NCBI GenBank assembly: GCA_039707465.1
Contig: CM077644.1
Location: 81,204,875 to 81,268,874, forward strand
Origin: Rhabdophis nuchalis
Lineage: Eukaryota > Chordata > Lepidosauria > Squamata > Natricidae
Length of the DNA: 64,000 nt
Reading direction: 5' to 3'
This document shows, piece by piece, positions 1-12,436 of this stretch. The position numbers and the translations under genes were made by a program. The notes beneath the pieces were generated by a model. It had not been told where the DNA came from. It ran no database searches and saw nothing but the letters and a program-made list of their open reading frames with translations. Within the stretch, counting starts at the first letter, position 1. The number at the start of each line of letters is the position of its first letter.

Positions 1-887
1 ATGCCCTCTCCCCACCCACCCACCCACCAGTCCACAAAGCCAAAAAGGGGAACTCTAATGTATCGGCTATGTAAGATATGACAACTTGTGGATATAAAAG
101 ATGTCCCCGGTAGGTTGTTATTCATTAAATATTATGATGGTAAAAGTCAAATAAGTTTCTGAACTGTCCATTCTCCACTCCATTTTCCTGCCCAACATAT
201 ATTTTTCTCCTCTTCTATACCTCTGGGCTTTTTCCCCTCCTTTCCTCCCTTTTTCTTACTTCTACCAACCATGTCCAAATTTTCGTTTTTTCCCTTTTTA
301 TACCAATTTGTGCCAGAGATTTATTGGGTTTTGTCCTTCCCATTCACTATTTATTTTATTTTATTAAATTCATTTACCACCCATCTCACTGCAAACAAAG
401 TGACTCAATTATCAGTCATCACCTTCATTGATATGACTGAGAGCTATTACCCACAATTGAATGTGCTTTTCTTTCTTCCTCTGACCTCATCTCAAACTTT
501 CTGTGCCAGGAAGCTGCCCTTTTCATGAAACTACCACTATCTTTGTGGTATTGTTATCAGAGATCCAAAATCAAAGAAAATGGCTGAATGTGTATATTAT
601 ATGCATCTACTGTATTTCACATCTCTATAGTAAACTTCATTTTATATCCTTGTAGCTACTAACATCAGAATCATTGTTCTGTTGCAGGCAGGCTATATTG
701 GCATGGGATTTAATTACACTTCTGATTAACTTCTCTTGTTCAAATATTCTTGGATCCAGGATCCATAGACTCCACTTTCATTTCTATGTTGCAATATGTT
801 ATGTCTAGGATATCAACTAGGACAATATTCAGTGAAGGGTTTTGGGGTTGTTGTTTTTTCATTTTCTCTTTCTGGAAGATTACTTAC
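1..887. other. intronic DNA, no gene recognised
   Basis: This stretch lies downstream of the last LRRC53 exon visible here and, by inference, inside a TNNI3K intron on the other strand. It is AT-rich. It contains one 85-codon open frame (271-528) with no recognisable domain and no splice context, so I do not call it a gene. The next LRRC53 exon, which should hold the long cytoplasmic tail, is not visible and presumably lies beyond base 1. Confidence 0.6.
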
Positions 888-1418
888 CTTGATTGAAAGT
901 TGTATCATTTTTTAATCTTGAGTTTAATGAACCGTCACCAAATTGCCCAGATTTTTCTGAATGTTGAGTTCTTTGGAAATATTTTTGCAGTGGTAACTCT
1001 GTTTTATGAGGTACTCCTATATTCTGGGAAGTTTCTTGAGGGAAAGACTGAAGCAGTTTACATTTAAAGCATAAGAAATGCTTGTTTTTTGTTAGTTCAT
1101 TCTTACTTTGAATGCTTCCAAATGGAATTTTTGGGCCTGTGCACTTACACTCTGGTTTTATTGTTTTTTGATAACTATTTGTCCGTAAATATGGCATTTC
1201 CTCACCAGCACCCAACCTCGACATAATTTTTATTTCATTTTCCCAAGTTAAGTGGCAGTTACAGTATCCCTTAGTGAGGTAATTTCTTGGCTCATGATCA
1301 CATTGAGATCCATCTATGACTCGGCAACAGCAATTTTCTGATGGGCCTCCATTTGCTTTCCCAAACTGAAGTTTCCTGTTAAAGAAGGCCAAAGCTAGGC
1401 AAGTTAGACCAGCACCTC
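888..1418 (-). CDS. LRRC53: LRRC53, third coding exon (end of transmembrane segment and cytoplasmic start)
   Basis: This exon continues the leucine-rich-repeat protein encoded at 3323-4126. On the minus strand an acceptor (pyrimidine tract, then ACAG at 1422-1419) opens the exon at 1418, and a donor AAG|GTAAGT closes it at 888. The single base left by the previous exon joins the first two bases here to make Gly, so the frame continues. The first residues, GAGLTCLALAFF, complete a transmembrane helix begun in the previous exon. NRKLQFGKANGG and then HEPRNYLTKGYCNCHLTWEN follow; I recognise these as the juxtamembrane cytoplasmic region of vertebrate LRRC53, with a Cys-rich patch (ENCCC). The later part (about residues 60-177 of the exon) is polar and poorly conserved. 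The exon ends in phase 1, so at least one more coding exon must follow outside the window. The function of LRRC53 is not established. Confidence 0.88.
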
Positions 1419-1795
1419 CTGTAACAAATAGAAAATTTATCAAGGTATTATAGTAAGAGCAGTAAGTGTTCCTATTAGACATTGAAATGCAGCTGTAATA
1501 AAACAACATAACTAATTTGATTATCCTGCAATATGAGATTATTGAATATAGCAGAAAAGGAGAGTTACATAGGGAGCCAATTAAATCCCCTCATATTTTT
1601 ACATCTATATATGTCAATGATTTTGCTTAGAATATTTTTCAAGAATTAAATGAAATCTATAATGCATAAAACTACATGGTGATGGAACAATCTTCCACCC
1701 TGCTAATTTTATACAATTTTTAAGCATTCCAATTAATTTGAGCTTATGTATAGGTTCTAATAATGTATATGCAAATGCCATTTGCAGGGAATCAT

Positions 1796-1918
1796 AAGCA
1801 GGTGAAGACATCTGCTTGGGAAGACCCTGAAGCAAATGGGGAGCCACTGTGTGAGACAGAATGCTGGACTGGATGGGCTGTGGCCTGTTCCAGCAAGGCT
1901 ATTCTTATGTTCTTATGT
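1796..1918 (+). repeat. 5'-truncated LINE 3' end
   Basis: The segment reads through a CTGGACTGGATGGGC motif and ends in a short TTCTTATG-type tandem tail. This matches a LINE 3' end common in sauropsid genomes. Only the end is present; there is no coding sequence. Confidence 0.55.
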
Positions 1919-2015
1919 AAATAAGATTGTGAAGTAAATAATACAAGCAAAAAGGAAGAAAACGCGGGATGAGTTTAAATGTCTATGGGACTTCAGCTTT
2001 TTTATGTGTATAGAT

Positions 2016-2182
2016 CATCTTCTCTACCAGGGAGTGTGCGTGCAGCACTTCTGCACATGCACAGAAACTTCTGTGCATGCACAGAATGTCCGTGATGTCA
2101 TCTGGGTGGGTGGGTGGAGCTTTCAACTGCTGTCACTACCGGTTCACCCAAACCAGAGTGAACCGGCAGAATACCACCTCTG
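2016..2182. mobile_element. probable nonautonomous hAT-type MITE
   Basis: The right end, ATACCACCTCTG, is the terminal motif shared by many MITEs in this window. The flanks GTATAGAT (2008-2015) and ATATAGAT (2183-2190) match at 7 of 8 bases, as expected for an old hAT target duplication. The left end has diverged from the usual CAG start, so the boundary is less certain. Confidence 0.5.
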
Positions 2183-3227
2183 ATATAGATGGTTTGCTAT
2201 TTCAAATAAAGAGTTGTTAATACATTTATTTGACTCCAGAAGGGACAAAAATATCATTTATCAATTCTTTCGGCATCCTCATAGTTTTTTTTTTAATCTT
2301 GGCCGTCTCTCTTCCACACGCGACGTGTGCTTAATATTTCTTAGTTTGTGAAATGAAATAAGATCAGAGCCTAAGATGCCTATAGCTTCAGGCAATGATA
2401 TAGCTTCAGGCAAGCATTTCAATTCCAAAAATATAGATATATTTTTAGCAGGTTTTTTTTTAAAGGACAGCGATTATTGTATTGTCAATTGAGCAGTCAG
2501 TGCTGAGGGTCATATCAAAGAAGCAACTAATCCACTATTTCGAAATAAGGAAATATATCCTATACCAGGAGCAGGAGGGGGCATTGCTCAATAAGCATAT
2601 GATAGCTGATTCCTGTAGCATGTTGGAAACCAACAGTTGCAAATATCTTGTACAGACAAGTAGACTACATGAACAACTATAACGTAAACAGTGTAACACA
2701 AGATCAGACTGTGAACTCTCCTGCTCAGCTTATGAAATGAGAAATTGTAACTCAGAAGAGCAGGAGAACAAATCTACAGTGTTGACTTCATCAAAATAAT
2801 GATCGTCCTAGGTCTTCTTGGACAATACAATTCTGGCCAGTTGCAGCAGAGTGCTTTTTTTTCTTTTTTTACAAGTATCTCTACATGCCCACAAAAAGAA
2901 GCAAACCTAATTTAGAGCACTATATGCGAGAGGGAACTCTAGAAGTGGCAGCTAGTTTTCCAGCAAATTCATGTTATGAGATTAATTATTTTCCCCAACC
3001 CTGAACCGCCATTTTCTGAATGGGCAAGTCCTCCCATCAAATTTCCCTAAATGCAAAAGCTGCTTTGGCTTTTTGGCAGTTGTGGTCACAACACATCTGA
3101 ATGAAAATCAGGTTATGGAAGATTTATCATTATCAGATTCTATGCTCTGTGATTTCTTTTACTTCATAAACAGTGAAGAATGCCAATTTAAACATAAAAC
3201 AAACTGGGACTGAACAAGCAACTCCTT

Positions 3228-3307
3228 GTTCCGCCGCCCTGAGTCCAATCCGGAGATAGGTGTGGGATATAAATTTGATAAATTTGATTTGATTTGATTT
3301 GATTTGT
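3228..3307 (+). repeat. L2-type LINE 3' tail with GATTT repeat
   Basis: The block CCGCCCTGAGTCC, then GATATAAATTTGATAAAT, then a (GATTT)n run is the 3' tail seen on the larger L2-type copies at 4248-6284 and 53452-55142. It is a severely 5'-truncated insertion immediately downstream of an LRRC53 exon. Confidence 0.75.
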
Positions 3308-3322
3308 TAAGAGAATCATTAC

Positions 3323-4126
3323 CTACAAAGGAGAAGAGCGCTACCAATGCAATGTCTCGCCCATATTTCTTTCTCCCTTTTTTAAAAATTCTGGATGGTT
3401 GCTTCAGTGCAGACTTACAGTTGATCTTTGTGAGTTGAAGCAGATTTGTTACCGATGGGTTTTCAGAAGCTGTGCAGTTCATGTTTTCAGGATTTGTGAG
3501 TATTTTTGATGAATTCACATATTGTCTTAGAAAGAAAGCTAGATCATAAAGTTTGCATGTGCAGTTCCACCAATTCTGGTCCAGATTAAGAAGTTTTAAT
3601 TGACCAAGTGGAGAAAATGTATCAGGGATAAGAGCTAGCCTGTTTCTAGAAAGGTCTATTTCCATCAGTTGAGGCAGGCCATGGAAGGCACTCTTTGCAA
3701 TAGAGTTAATGAAATTGTTTGATAGATCCAGGATTCTGAGGTTGCCAAGATTTGCCATCTCAAAGCTGTCAGCATTGATGCTGGTAAGCTGATTTCCATT
3801 TAAATGGAGTCTAATAAGAGCCTTCGTGTTCTTGAACCAAGTGCCATGAATGGTACTTAAAACGTTGTTGCTTAGCACCAGCACCTGAAGCTTCTGAAGT
3901 TCATGAAATGTGCTGTATGTAATAGAAAAGCTTGATATTTGGTTCTGATCCAGCAGCAAAGTCTTCAGTGTTCTAAGTCCAAGGAAGGCATCATCATTAA
4001 ATGCTTTAATCCCATTACTACTGAGGCTTAGGAAAGTTGCATTAAGTAGGAAGGAGAGGTTAAACCCTTCTACTGAAGTGATACTTCCATCAGTAATAAT
4101 CAAAGCTTGGGTAGATATAGGAGCAG
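3323..4126 (-). CDS. LRRC53: LRRC53, second coding exon (leucine-rich repeat ectodomain)
   Basis: An 804-base exon with acceptor ATAG at 4130-4127 and donor GTAG|GTAATG at 3323. It begins with two bases that complete a codon from the exon at 13272-13362, giving AAPISTQALIITDGS. Six leucine-rich repeats follow, with LxxLxLxxN cores such as LFLSLSSN-like, LKTLLLDQN, LQVLVLSNN, LIRLHLNGN, LRILDLSNN and LMEIDLSRN. A C-terminal cap follows (NWWNCTC ... NMNC ... INC cysteines). The exon ends with RDIALVALFSFVG, the first half of a transmembrane helix that an intron splits. This is a type I membrane protein with an extracellular repeat solenoid. I assign LRRC53 from remembered vertebrate LRRC53 sequence and from the TNNI3K/ERICH3 neighbourhood. 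Ligand and role are unknown. The frame is open throughout, so the gene looks intact here. Confidence 0.93.
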
Positions 4127-4247
4127 CTATAAGAAAAGAAGAGAAGCATAATTAAACTTCTATATGTGTACAAAATTGTATTCACATCTGCTTTAATACT
4201 AGTCATTTCTTGCATTTCTTGTTAAAGAAATGTTTCTTGTTAAAGAA

Positions 4248-6284
4248 ATCACGAGGGGGGAAACACGCTGGATATGATCTTTGTCTCGGGACAGTGGAGT
4301 TGTGATCTGGGAATAGGGGATTTAGTCATCACTCCCTTGTCATGGACAGATCACGCTCTCCTCCGGCTGGACTTTCCAATCGCTTCACCTCACCGCGGGG
4401 AGGCGGAACCGGATACTCCTATATGGTTCCGCCCCAGGCTTCTAATGGACCCGGAAAGGTTCCAGAGGGAGCTTGGGCCAATTCCTGTGACCCTGCCCCG
4501 CGACTCGACTGAGGACCTAGTGGCCGCATGGTTAAGTGCGGCCGCGGAGGCCTTGGACCGAGTCGCGCCCTTGCGGCCTCTCTTGCGGCGACGAATCACC
4601 CAGGCTCCTTGGTTTACTGAGGAGCTCCGGGGGATGAAACGCCACAAGAGACGCCTAGAGAGCAGATGGAGATCCTCTCGCTCCGAAGCCGACCGAACAC
4701 TAGTGAGAACCCATATTAGGGCTTACTTAGTGCCGATAAAGGTGGCCAAACGTGAGTATTGTGCCACCCTAATTGCATCCGCAGATAACCGCCCTGCCGC
4801 CCTGTTTGGGGTGACCCGCTCCCTCCTTCACCAGAGGCCGCGGGAAGCCCCTCTACAAGGGCGAGCAGAGGAATTTGGGATTTATCTGCAGGAGAAAATC
4901 ACTCGGATTCGGAATGAGCTACCCTCCATCGACGGTGGTCCTGTGGGACTGTCCGAGACTAGTCTTGAGGTTCCATCTTGGGAGGAGTTTGACTTTGTTA
5001 CCACCGAGGATATGGACAGGTTGTCAAGGAAACTTAGGGCGACCACATGTTTATTGGACCCGTGTCCCTCCTGGCTTGTACTGGCATCCTGGGAGACGAC
5101 ACGAGGCTGGCTCCAGGGCATTGTCAACGCATCTTTGAGTGAGGGGTCCTTACCTTCCGTCTTGAAAGAGGCGGTGGTGAGGCCCCTCCTCAAGAAGCCG
5201 TCCCTGGACCCAGCTTTATTAGAGAACTATCGTCCGGTCTCCAACCTTCACTTTCTAGTGAAGGTTGTTGAGAGTGTGGTAGCCCAACAGTTTCCGCGAC
5301 ACCTGGAGGAAGTTGATTATCTAGACCCGCGCCAGTCCGGCTTCCGACCCGGTCACAGTACCGAGACGGCATTGGTCGCGTTGGTTGATGATCTCTGGAG
5401 GGCGCGGGATAGAGGTTATTCCTCTATCCTAGTCCTGTTAGACCTCTCAGCGGCTTTCGATACCATCGACCATGGTATCCTATTGCACCGACTGGGGGGG
5501 TTGGGGCTGGGAGGCCAGGGGGGCGTTTCATCAGGTACGCCTGATGCGCCAATTGCGCCCCTTACTGGACCGGGCTGCCCTTCGCACAGTCACTCAAGCT
5601 CTTGTGACGTCCCGTCTCGACTACTGTAATGCTCTCTACATGGGGCTTCCCTTGAGGTGCACTCGAAAGCTACAGCTAGTCCAAAACGCAGCCGCGCGGG
5701 TAATTACGGGAGCTACCAGAAGCTCCCATATAACACCAATCCTGCGCGAGCTGCATTGGCTTCCTGTGGTCTTTCGGGTGCGCTTCAAGGTCTTGACGAC
5801 CATCTTTAAAGCGCTCCATGGCTCGGGGCCTAGTTATATGCGAGACCGTCTCGTGCCCCATACATCCCTTAGACCGATACGCTCCCACAGAGAGGGCCTT
5901 CTCAGGGTGCCGTCGGCCGGACAATGCCGACTGGCGACACCCAGGGGAAGAGCCTTCTCTGTGGCGGGCCCTGCCCTTTGAAACGACCTACCCCCTGAAC
6001 TCCGGACCATCACCGACCTCTGCCGCTTCCGCCAATGTCTAAAGACATACTTTTTTCATCAAGCCGGCCTAGCCTAACCTCCCATGGGGACTGTAGAAAA
6101 GTTTTAAATTGGGTTTTAATTAATAATTGGTTTTAGCACAGGTTTGGGATCTAATATATATTTTAAATTATTTATGTTCTATTTTTGTATGTTTTTTAAA
6201 TCTCCTGTGCGCCGCCCTGGGTCCTTTGCGGAGAAGGGCGGGATATAAATGTAATAAAATAAATAAATAAATAAAGGAAGACGA
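4248..6284 (+). mobile_element. L2/CR1-group LINE, 5'-truncated and internally deleted
   Basis: A frame open from 4274 to 5629 starts at the end of an AP-endonuclease domain ([13 protein letters not shown]) and runs into the reverse transcriptase with [19 protein letters not shown] and [15 protein letters not shown]. At about 5500-5525 the sequence jumps to a region that in the copy at 53452-55142 lies about 490 bases further on ([15 protein letters not shown]), and the frame shifts. The lost segment includes the catalytic YADD motif, so this copy cannot encode a working enzyme. The C-terminal part continues in another frame (5472-5981). The 3' end has the CGCCCTGGGTCC ... GGGATATAAAT tail and an (AATA)n run. 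It is GC-richer than its surroundings, suggesting fairly recent insertion. L2 rather than another CR1-group clade is a motif-based judgement. Confidence 0.85.
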
Positions 6285-7579
6285 TGAATAGGTAATAGCA
6301 AAACTGAGAAGTAATAATAATTTATGGATAAAAACCTACTTCACCATATACAAATGAGCAAGATGGTCAAATTAGTTCCTATTAACATTCAGCATGATAT
6401 TATGTCATAATTATAAAAATGCTGTTTTTAAAACATAGTATTTCTAGGCTTTATATCTTTTTTAGAAATGCAGTATAAAAATTTTTTTTTTTAAAAACCC
6501 CAAACTAAAGGATTAGTAAAATCAAGTTCAAAATTTGTATTTGCTATGTAATCTGAACAGTTTACAGAGGCCAATAAAACACAGTAAAATAGATCATATA
6601 AATAATCATTTTTTTCAGATCAAATAACAATGTTATAACTCCTTTTCACCTTATTTTAAAAAAGGGGAAATGCAAGGAAATTTATAGCTACAATCCTCAA
6701 CTCATGCTTAGAAAAATTGACATTGAGACAACTATGGAAGCTGTTCAAATGATGAATGAAAGATTATTTATAATATATCCAAATCAACAAGAAGTAGTAA
6801 TACATTTCAGTGAACATTTGAAAGGACCTTAGGAGTTTGGGTCACAAAAGAAGAGCCTTGCTAAATAATAACATCGTATATTCAGTGTGTTTGGAATTGC
6901 CATCTAAATTTCAACTATTTACTGAAAAGCAGTATTTTCATCTGTGTTGAAGAATGTTGGCATAGAACTAGCATTAGAATCTCTATTCAGTTTTACAGTC
7001 TTATACCAAATGTTTACATCTGGCATGAGAGTTGTAATGTATAGATGTTAAAAAAGTGGATTTTTTTATATAAATAATGTTTCCACTATCCAGTTATTGT
7101 GACAGATGTCTAAAATCAGAGTATTGCACAGACTTATTTCTTGTTAATGATGTTACTGTGCGTCTAACATTACTGGCAGAGCATTTGAGAACATATTCTG
7201 GATGGATGTCCTTTACGAGATCCCCATTTCCCCTTAAGGTGAGATTATAGTTGACCTTACAGTATTTCATAGAAAGGGGTGAGTGATGATTCTTATTCTC
7301 TCTTGTATCTTTGGCTTATGCGACCTATTACAAGCAGAAAGGTATTATGGACACAATATCTAGAATGCCTTATGATCTTTCAGTTTGCCTGTGGAATGAA
7401 TTGGGCTGAGGCCTTTGTTGCCTTCATGAGTTGATTATACAGTTCTAGACTTTCTCAATAAATAAATGGCTGGCCCAAAAAGTGCATTGCCATCAAAGTC
7501 TTCTAATAACACCTTCATGCAGGCAGATATGTTTCCGTACCCATGGGAAAATCTTGCAATAAAATATCCCACATCACCA

Positions 7580-7649
7580 TTTATTATATTATTATATATA
7601 TTTATTATATTATTATATATATTATATATTATATATATATATATAATAC
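7580..7649. repeat. AT-rich simple repeat (TATTA/TATA)
   Basis: About 70 bases made almost only of A and T, with TATTA and TA iterations. It is read directly from the sequence and no function is implied. Confidence 0.85.
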
Positions 7650-9939
7650 ATCCAGGATAGACAAATATGATGGCTAGAGTAGACCAATGTCTTAATCGGT
7701 ACTCACTCTGCTATGCCAATGGCAACTTTTAACCTCTCTTGGCTGAATAACATGATCAATCATTCTTTCCTTTCAGGACTGAGCCACCACCAGTCCTCTT
7801 TCAGCTTCCTAGTTGTTCAGATCCTGCCTTAGGTTCATCAAAACCTTCATGCAACATTCATTCTTTACCCATGAATTCATAATTTCTTTCACTGTGTTCC
7901 GACGTGACCTATTTGTTCAGAAAACAGAAAACAATCTGTTCCACCAGGCATTGCAAGTTAATGCATTGCTTATTACAATCATTTGGCTGAGGGGGTGACA
8001 GGCTGTAATATTTTTAAAAGTCCCCCTTTTCCTGAGGATGTGAGAAACCATCAATGCTTTCATTCAAGCATAGGGCAAGCAGGCACCATACAAGCTTCCC
8101 ACATGCTGTTCGGTGATCCCACCTCGATCCTGACCTGAAGCTCTCAAACATTCCCAGAAAGGCACCTCTCCTGTGTAGCAATGGCATTTGAGCTCCCCCA
8201 GCAATTTACCGCTGCTAATGTTTATCTGTGCTGGGAGGTCATGTGCTGTTTTCCCTTTACAATATGGATTTTATTTGTCTCAGGTAAAAAGTAATAAACT
8301 TGACGGAGAGCGAGGCATGCTGTTCGTTTATTGATGCCTTGAAGGATTTCCCCTGGGTTTCTCATTAATGCATTAGAGAATGGTTCCTTGCTGGGATGTG
8401 TATTGCTTTCAATCATGTCCTCTGGAGGATAGATTAGCCGAGTTTTAGCCTGCGTATCACACAAGCACAAGCATGATGGATGGATGACTAGAGTACTACT
8501 GTTGAATGAGTAACCATTTTAGCAAGCCAAACAGTGGTTTTTACAGTGGGTTAACAGCACTGTTTTGTGTGATGTCCCTTTATCATATAACCAAGTTTGG
8601 ACTCTGAAATCTACAGGAGCATGAAGGAAACTTGGAGTAAAACTAAGCCGCTCTTACACCTGCCAATTGTTTCTTAGAACAGATAAGGGGATCCTCTTTT
8701 CCACAATCCAAATATTACACACTTTAAAGGGACAGAATTATTTTACGCTGTACAAGTATTAACAGAACACATGGCCCACTGAAAATGAAAATAATTTGAT
8801 TGATTGCTGCTGCAAGACCTTGAATTCTAGCATGTTGATGAATTAGGCTGCAAGACTTGATTACAGTATTTGCTAGATGAATAGTGTTGTCTAATATAAT
8901 ATACAGTCCAGCCACAAAGCTTAAAGCAAAGCCTTTAGACAAAAGTCTAATTAAATAAATAACAGCTATTAGTTATTACTAATTAACTATTATTTGTGAC
9001 AAAAGCATTGTACAAGCAATCAAACTACATAAGAAACTGAGCTACACAATGCAGCTAGTTGTTCATTTAAATAAGCCTTCCAAAATCATCCACAAATGTG
9101 ACTAAACTGTTTTAGTACTATAGTCCAGCTTCCTTACTGATTAAAAAATGGTCCACATAATCTATTTCATACCAAGCCCTATGTAGCTCACCACCCTCTT
9201 GATCTAGTAGTTATCTAAATTCTTTTTGCAGCCAAGTATGATACACCTACCCATCCAACAACTTGTAGTAAAACTTGTAGTTGGAAGTAGTAAAAGGACA
9301 CACAGGTGAGGAGGACCTCATCAGACTGGCCTCCAAGGAGATTGCATGGTGGTGAGATAAACAATTCTAACAGGAAGCCAATAGCCCTGTGTTAAAGATG
9401 GAATATTAAAGTCCTGTAATAAAAAATGGGATAATATTTTGTGTGTTTGTGTGTCTTGTGTGTATTATTAAAGGTGCAATAAAGCAAATGTAAGTTGGCA
9501 GGGCTGGGGGGAGTCAGTTTACATTTTGTGAATATACATCTATTTGTTATAGTGTTGGGTTTTTTTTAAGTGGAATGAATCACTCCTTTTACAGTATATT
9601 CCTCTCTTTTGCCATGTCTTCCTTTCTTACATTATTTGGTATGTTTGCTTCATATTTTATTGTATCTAGTCTATTTATTATCTGACCTTTCATTCTGACC
9701 TAGCCTTGCTCTATGATCTGCATAGCATTCTCCATCTTGCAATTGTTCTTAGTCTTGAACCATATTTTACACTTAACAATTTTGTTTAGCACATTTCTAC
9801 AAGATGATGTTCACTTTTTGCAGACATATACATGTTCTGTTGTGAAAGATGTGCACAATTGTGTGTGGGGAGGGTGTCAATTCATGTTATATTGACTCTG
9901 GTAATAGCCTAGACATGTCCCTTATAGTTTTCTTCTCAA

Positions 9940-10098
9940 GGTTTTTTTTTATGGCAATGGTTTGCCATTGCCAGCTTCTTAGGGCTGACAGAGGGGGATT
10001 GGCCCAAGGTCACTCAGCTGGTTTGTGTGACTTTGGTGGGTCTAGAATTCATAGCCTTCCAGTTTCTAGCGAGATGCCTTAACTATTAGGCTGGCTGT
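9940..10098 (-). repeat. old tRNA-derived SINE (CORE-SINE/MIR-like)
   Basis: The central GGCCCAAGGTCACTCAGCTG motif is typical of CORE-SINEs such as MIR. It is followed by TTTCTAG ... TTAACTATTAGGCTGGCTG, which reads as a degraded tRNA-like head in minus orientation. Confidence 0.5.
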
Positions 10099-12212
10099 AC
10101 TATCAAATTGGCTGCATTATTTAGCTATCAAATTGTAGTGTAGAAGTTATTCCTATCACACTCAGAAAGTTTTCTAGCAATCTCTGATTTTATGAAGCAA
10201 TCCTAGAGGAAAAAGCAATAACAATTTTGCATGCTTCTCGGCATGACCAATCAAGATGATATAGAATACTTTCAACACTGCTTTGAATTGCCTTTCAAGC
10301 ACAATCTTGAATGAAAACTCACAAATGTTAAGAGAAGGTAAAGAAAATTTTTACATTATTCCTTGGAAACCAGTGACTTTCACACAGCTTTCAATTACAG
10401 TGTGGTTTAATTAAATTGGTATCAATTCTTCCACGTACAGCTTTCAAAGTCAGGGAATTCATCTTAGGAAGTGCAAGTTTAATTTGTATTGATTTTGATT
10501 AGCGCTTAAAATCATTGGGTCCTTCCATCTTCACAGCCAAATTAGCTTTTCATTAAGACTAAAGTAAGTACAATGGTGGCCATGGGTAAGGCCTTGTCTC
10601 ATATACGTGTTCTTTGAACACTCAACATGCTTAAAGGAGATTTGTTTCTATTTCAAGAAATTAACATGCCAATGGCCCCCTCAGCCATTGATTACTGTCC
10701 TGCTAATTCTACAAATGTATAGAATGACTCAAGTGGAAAATGTGATCTTATATAGCAGGTAAATCTTTACAGACACAACCACTGTCTCTGCGTGGTCTTA
10801 ATATTAGAAATTTATCATAAAATGTTAGATGTAAAACAAAGCTTATAAGAATTTTTTTTAATAAAAGGGGCTTTCTGTACAAGACCTCAGTTATTCTGAT
10901 CAATTCATAGACTGGCTTGAAAACCTGTGTATTTTTTTCTTAGTGCTGTTCTAGTGAAATGATCCCTTTTAATGGATTCCATCTTAAAAGACATGTATGG
11001 AATATATTTTGTGCAAATTGTACACCTATGTGCTTTGCTTGGAGGACCCAAAGAAGAATGTAAATTATACCTGGCCAGCAATGTTGCCTTGGCTTATTGA
11101 ATCATTTATAAGGATTGTTCATCTGTGCCCATTAACGCAGAATGTTTTTATAATCAATATGCCTGGTTCCTTCATGTTTCTGGCTCTCAGATGTCAACAT
11201 GATCTGAATGCCATATAGACCTTGAATTAATTATCTAAGTCTAACAGACAACTTACATTCCTTCCTGGACAACATTTGATTCTGATAGATCCCATATACA
11301 AAAATTTCAAAAATGCCCAGGATTTGACTCCATTAAGTCCCTTCTACAATGAATGCACTTTTGCCGTTGGAAGTTTGTCACAACATCCTCATCATTCCAA
11401 TTGACAGAATGTCAACTGCACTTCTCCAGTCCTCGGTTATGATCTTATTTTAGTGTTTCTTTTTCCCTATTTCTTCTAAAAGCTTTGCCATTTCATTTCC
11501 ATTTGAAAAGAGAACATTTTCCACCAAAGGCTAGTCTTTGCATGGCCAATGATCAGTTCTCCTCTTCTTAGGAGAGGGCCTAACCTCAAAGATGAGGAGG
11601 AGGAGGAGGAGCTAATGATATGTGGATCCTACCATTGCCATGCCCAGGATCTTGCTTATATTTTCTATGGCATATTTGATGAGGTGGTTGTTAAATTGTT
11701 AGTAGCATAGCAAAGAATTAACATTCTGTTTCTGCTTGCTGCAATCTAGTGGCCATCCAGGTTTTTTGCAGCCCACATCTGACATACTTAATCTATAATC
11801 TAACTTTTTTTTTTCTTGCATGCAAACTTACTGAGAAGCACTTTTGCATACAAAGATGCAGTGCTATCCTTTTTTATGTTTTTTTTAAAGATCACTTTGC
11901 AGTGCTGTTTAATGCTTGGATCTTAGGCCAAGCCCCTGATCTTTCTGGAGGAAGCGGGAATATCAAAACACACAACTAAAATAGGCCTGTGGATAAGAAA
12001 ATTAAGACAATATGGACCAGCAAATATAGTGACAGCAAACCCTGTGGAAAATAGCTGATCGAAATAAAACCAAAAAATCATGATACTCAGGAGCAAATCT
12101 AGTGGAATGTTTCTGTTTTGTCCCTTTGCCATGAATCACTGGGAAGATCAATGTTTTACTGTGAAAAGGCAACTTTCATTGGTAATTTTGTAATGAAAAG
12201 GAGGAACCAAAT

Positions 12213-12436
12213 CAGAGGTGGATTCCTACCAGTTTGGCCTGGTTCAGTCAAACTGGTAGTAACTTGGCAGCCTGGGTTGCTGGAACCGGCAGCGATGCAG
12301 GCCTGCCACGCCCCCGAACCGGTTCTCCTATGGAGTCGCCATCATGTTTTTTGGTTCTGCGTATGTGCAGAACAATTTTCAGTGCAAAATTTTGAGGCAT
12401 CAAACCGGCAGTAATGCCGGCAACAACTCACCAATG
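12213..12436. mobile_element. nonautonomous hAT-type MITE (CAGAGGTGG family)
   Basis: It starts CAGAGGTGGATTCC and ends CTCACCAATG. The flanking octamers AACCAAAT (12205-12212) and GACCAAAT (12437-12444) match at 7 of 8 bases. There is no coding capacity; the length is 224 bp. Confidence 0.75.

Larger units (their letters stand above)
1419..3322. other. LRRC53 intron (between second and third visible coding exons)
   Basis: A 1.9-kb intron with GT at 3322-3321 and AG at 1420-1419 on the minus strand. It holds a LINE 3' end (1796-1918), a probable hAT-type MITE (2016-2182) and an L2-type LINE tail (3228-3307) ending about 15 bases from the splice donor. Nothing else was recognised. Confidence 0.8.

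Noticed and set aside
271..528. 85-codon frame rich in Phe/Leu/Tyr
   Set aside because: It is in AT-rich DNA with no start context, domain or splice signals, and does not match LRRC53 or TNNI3K.
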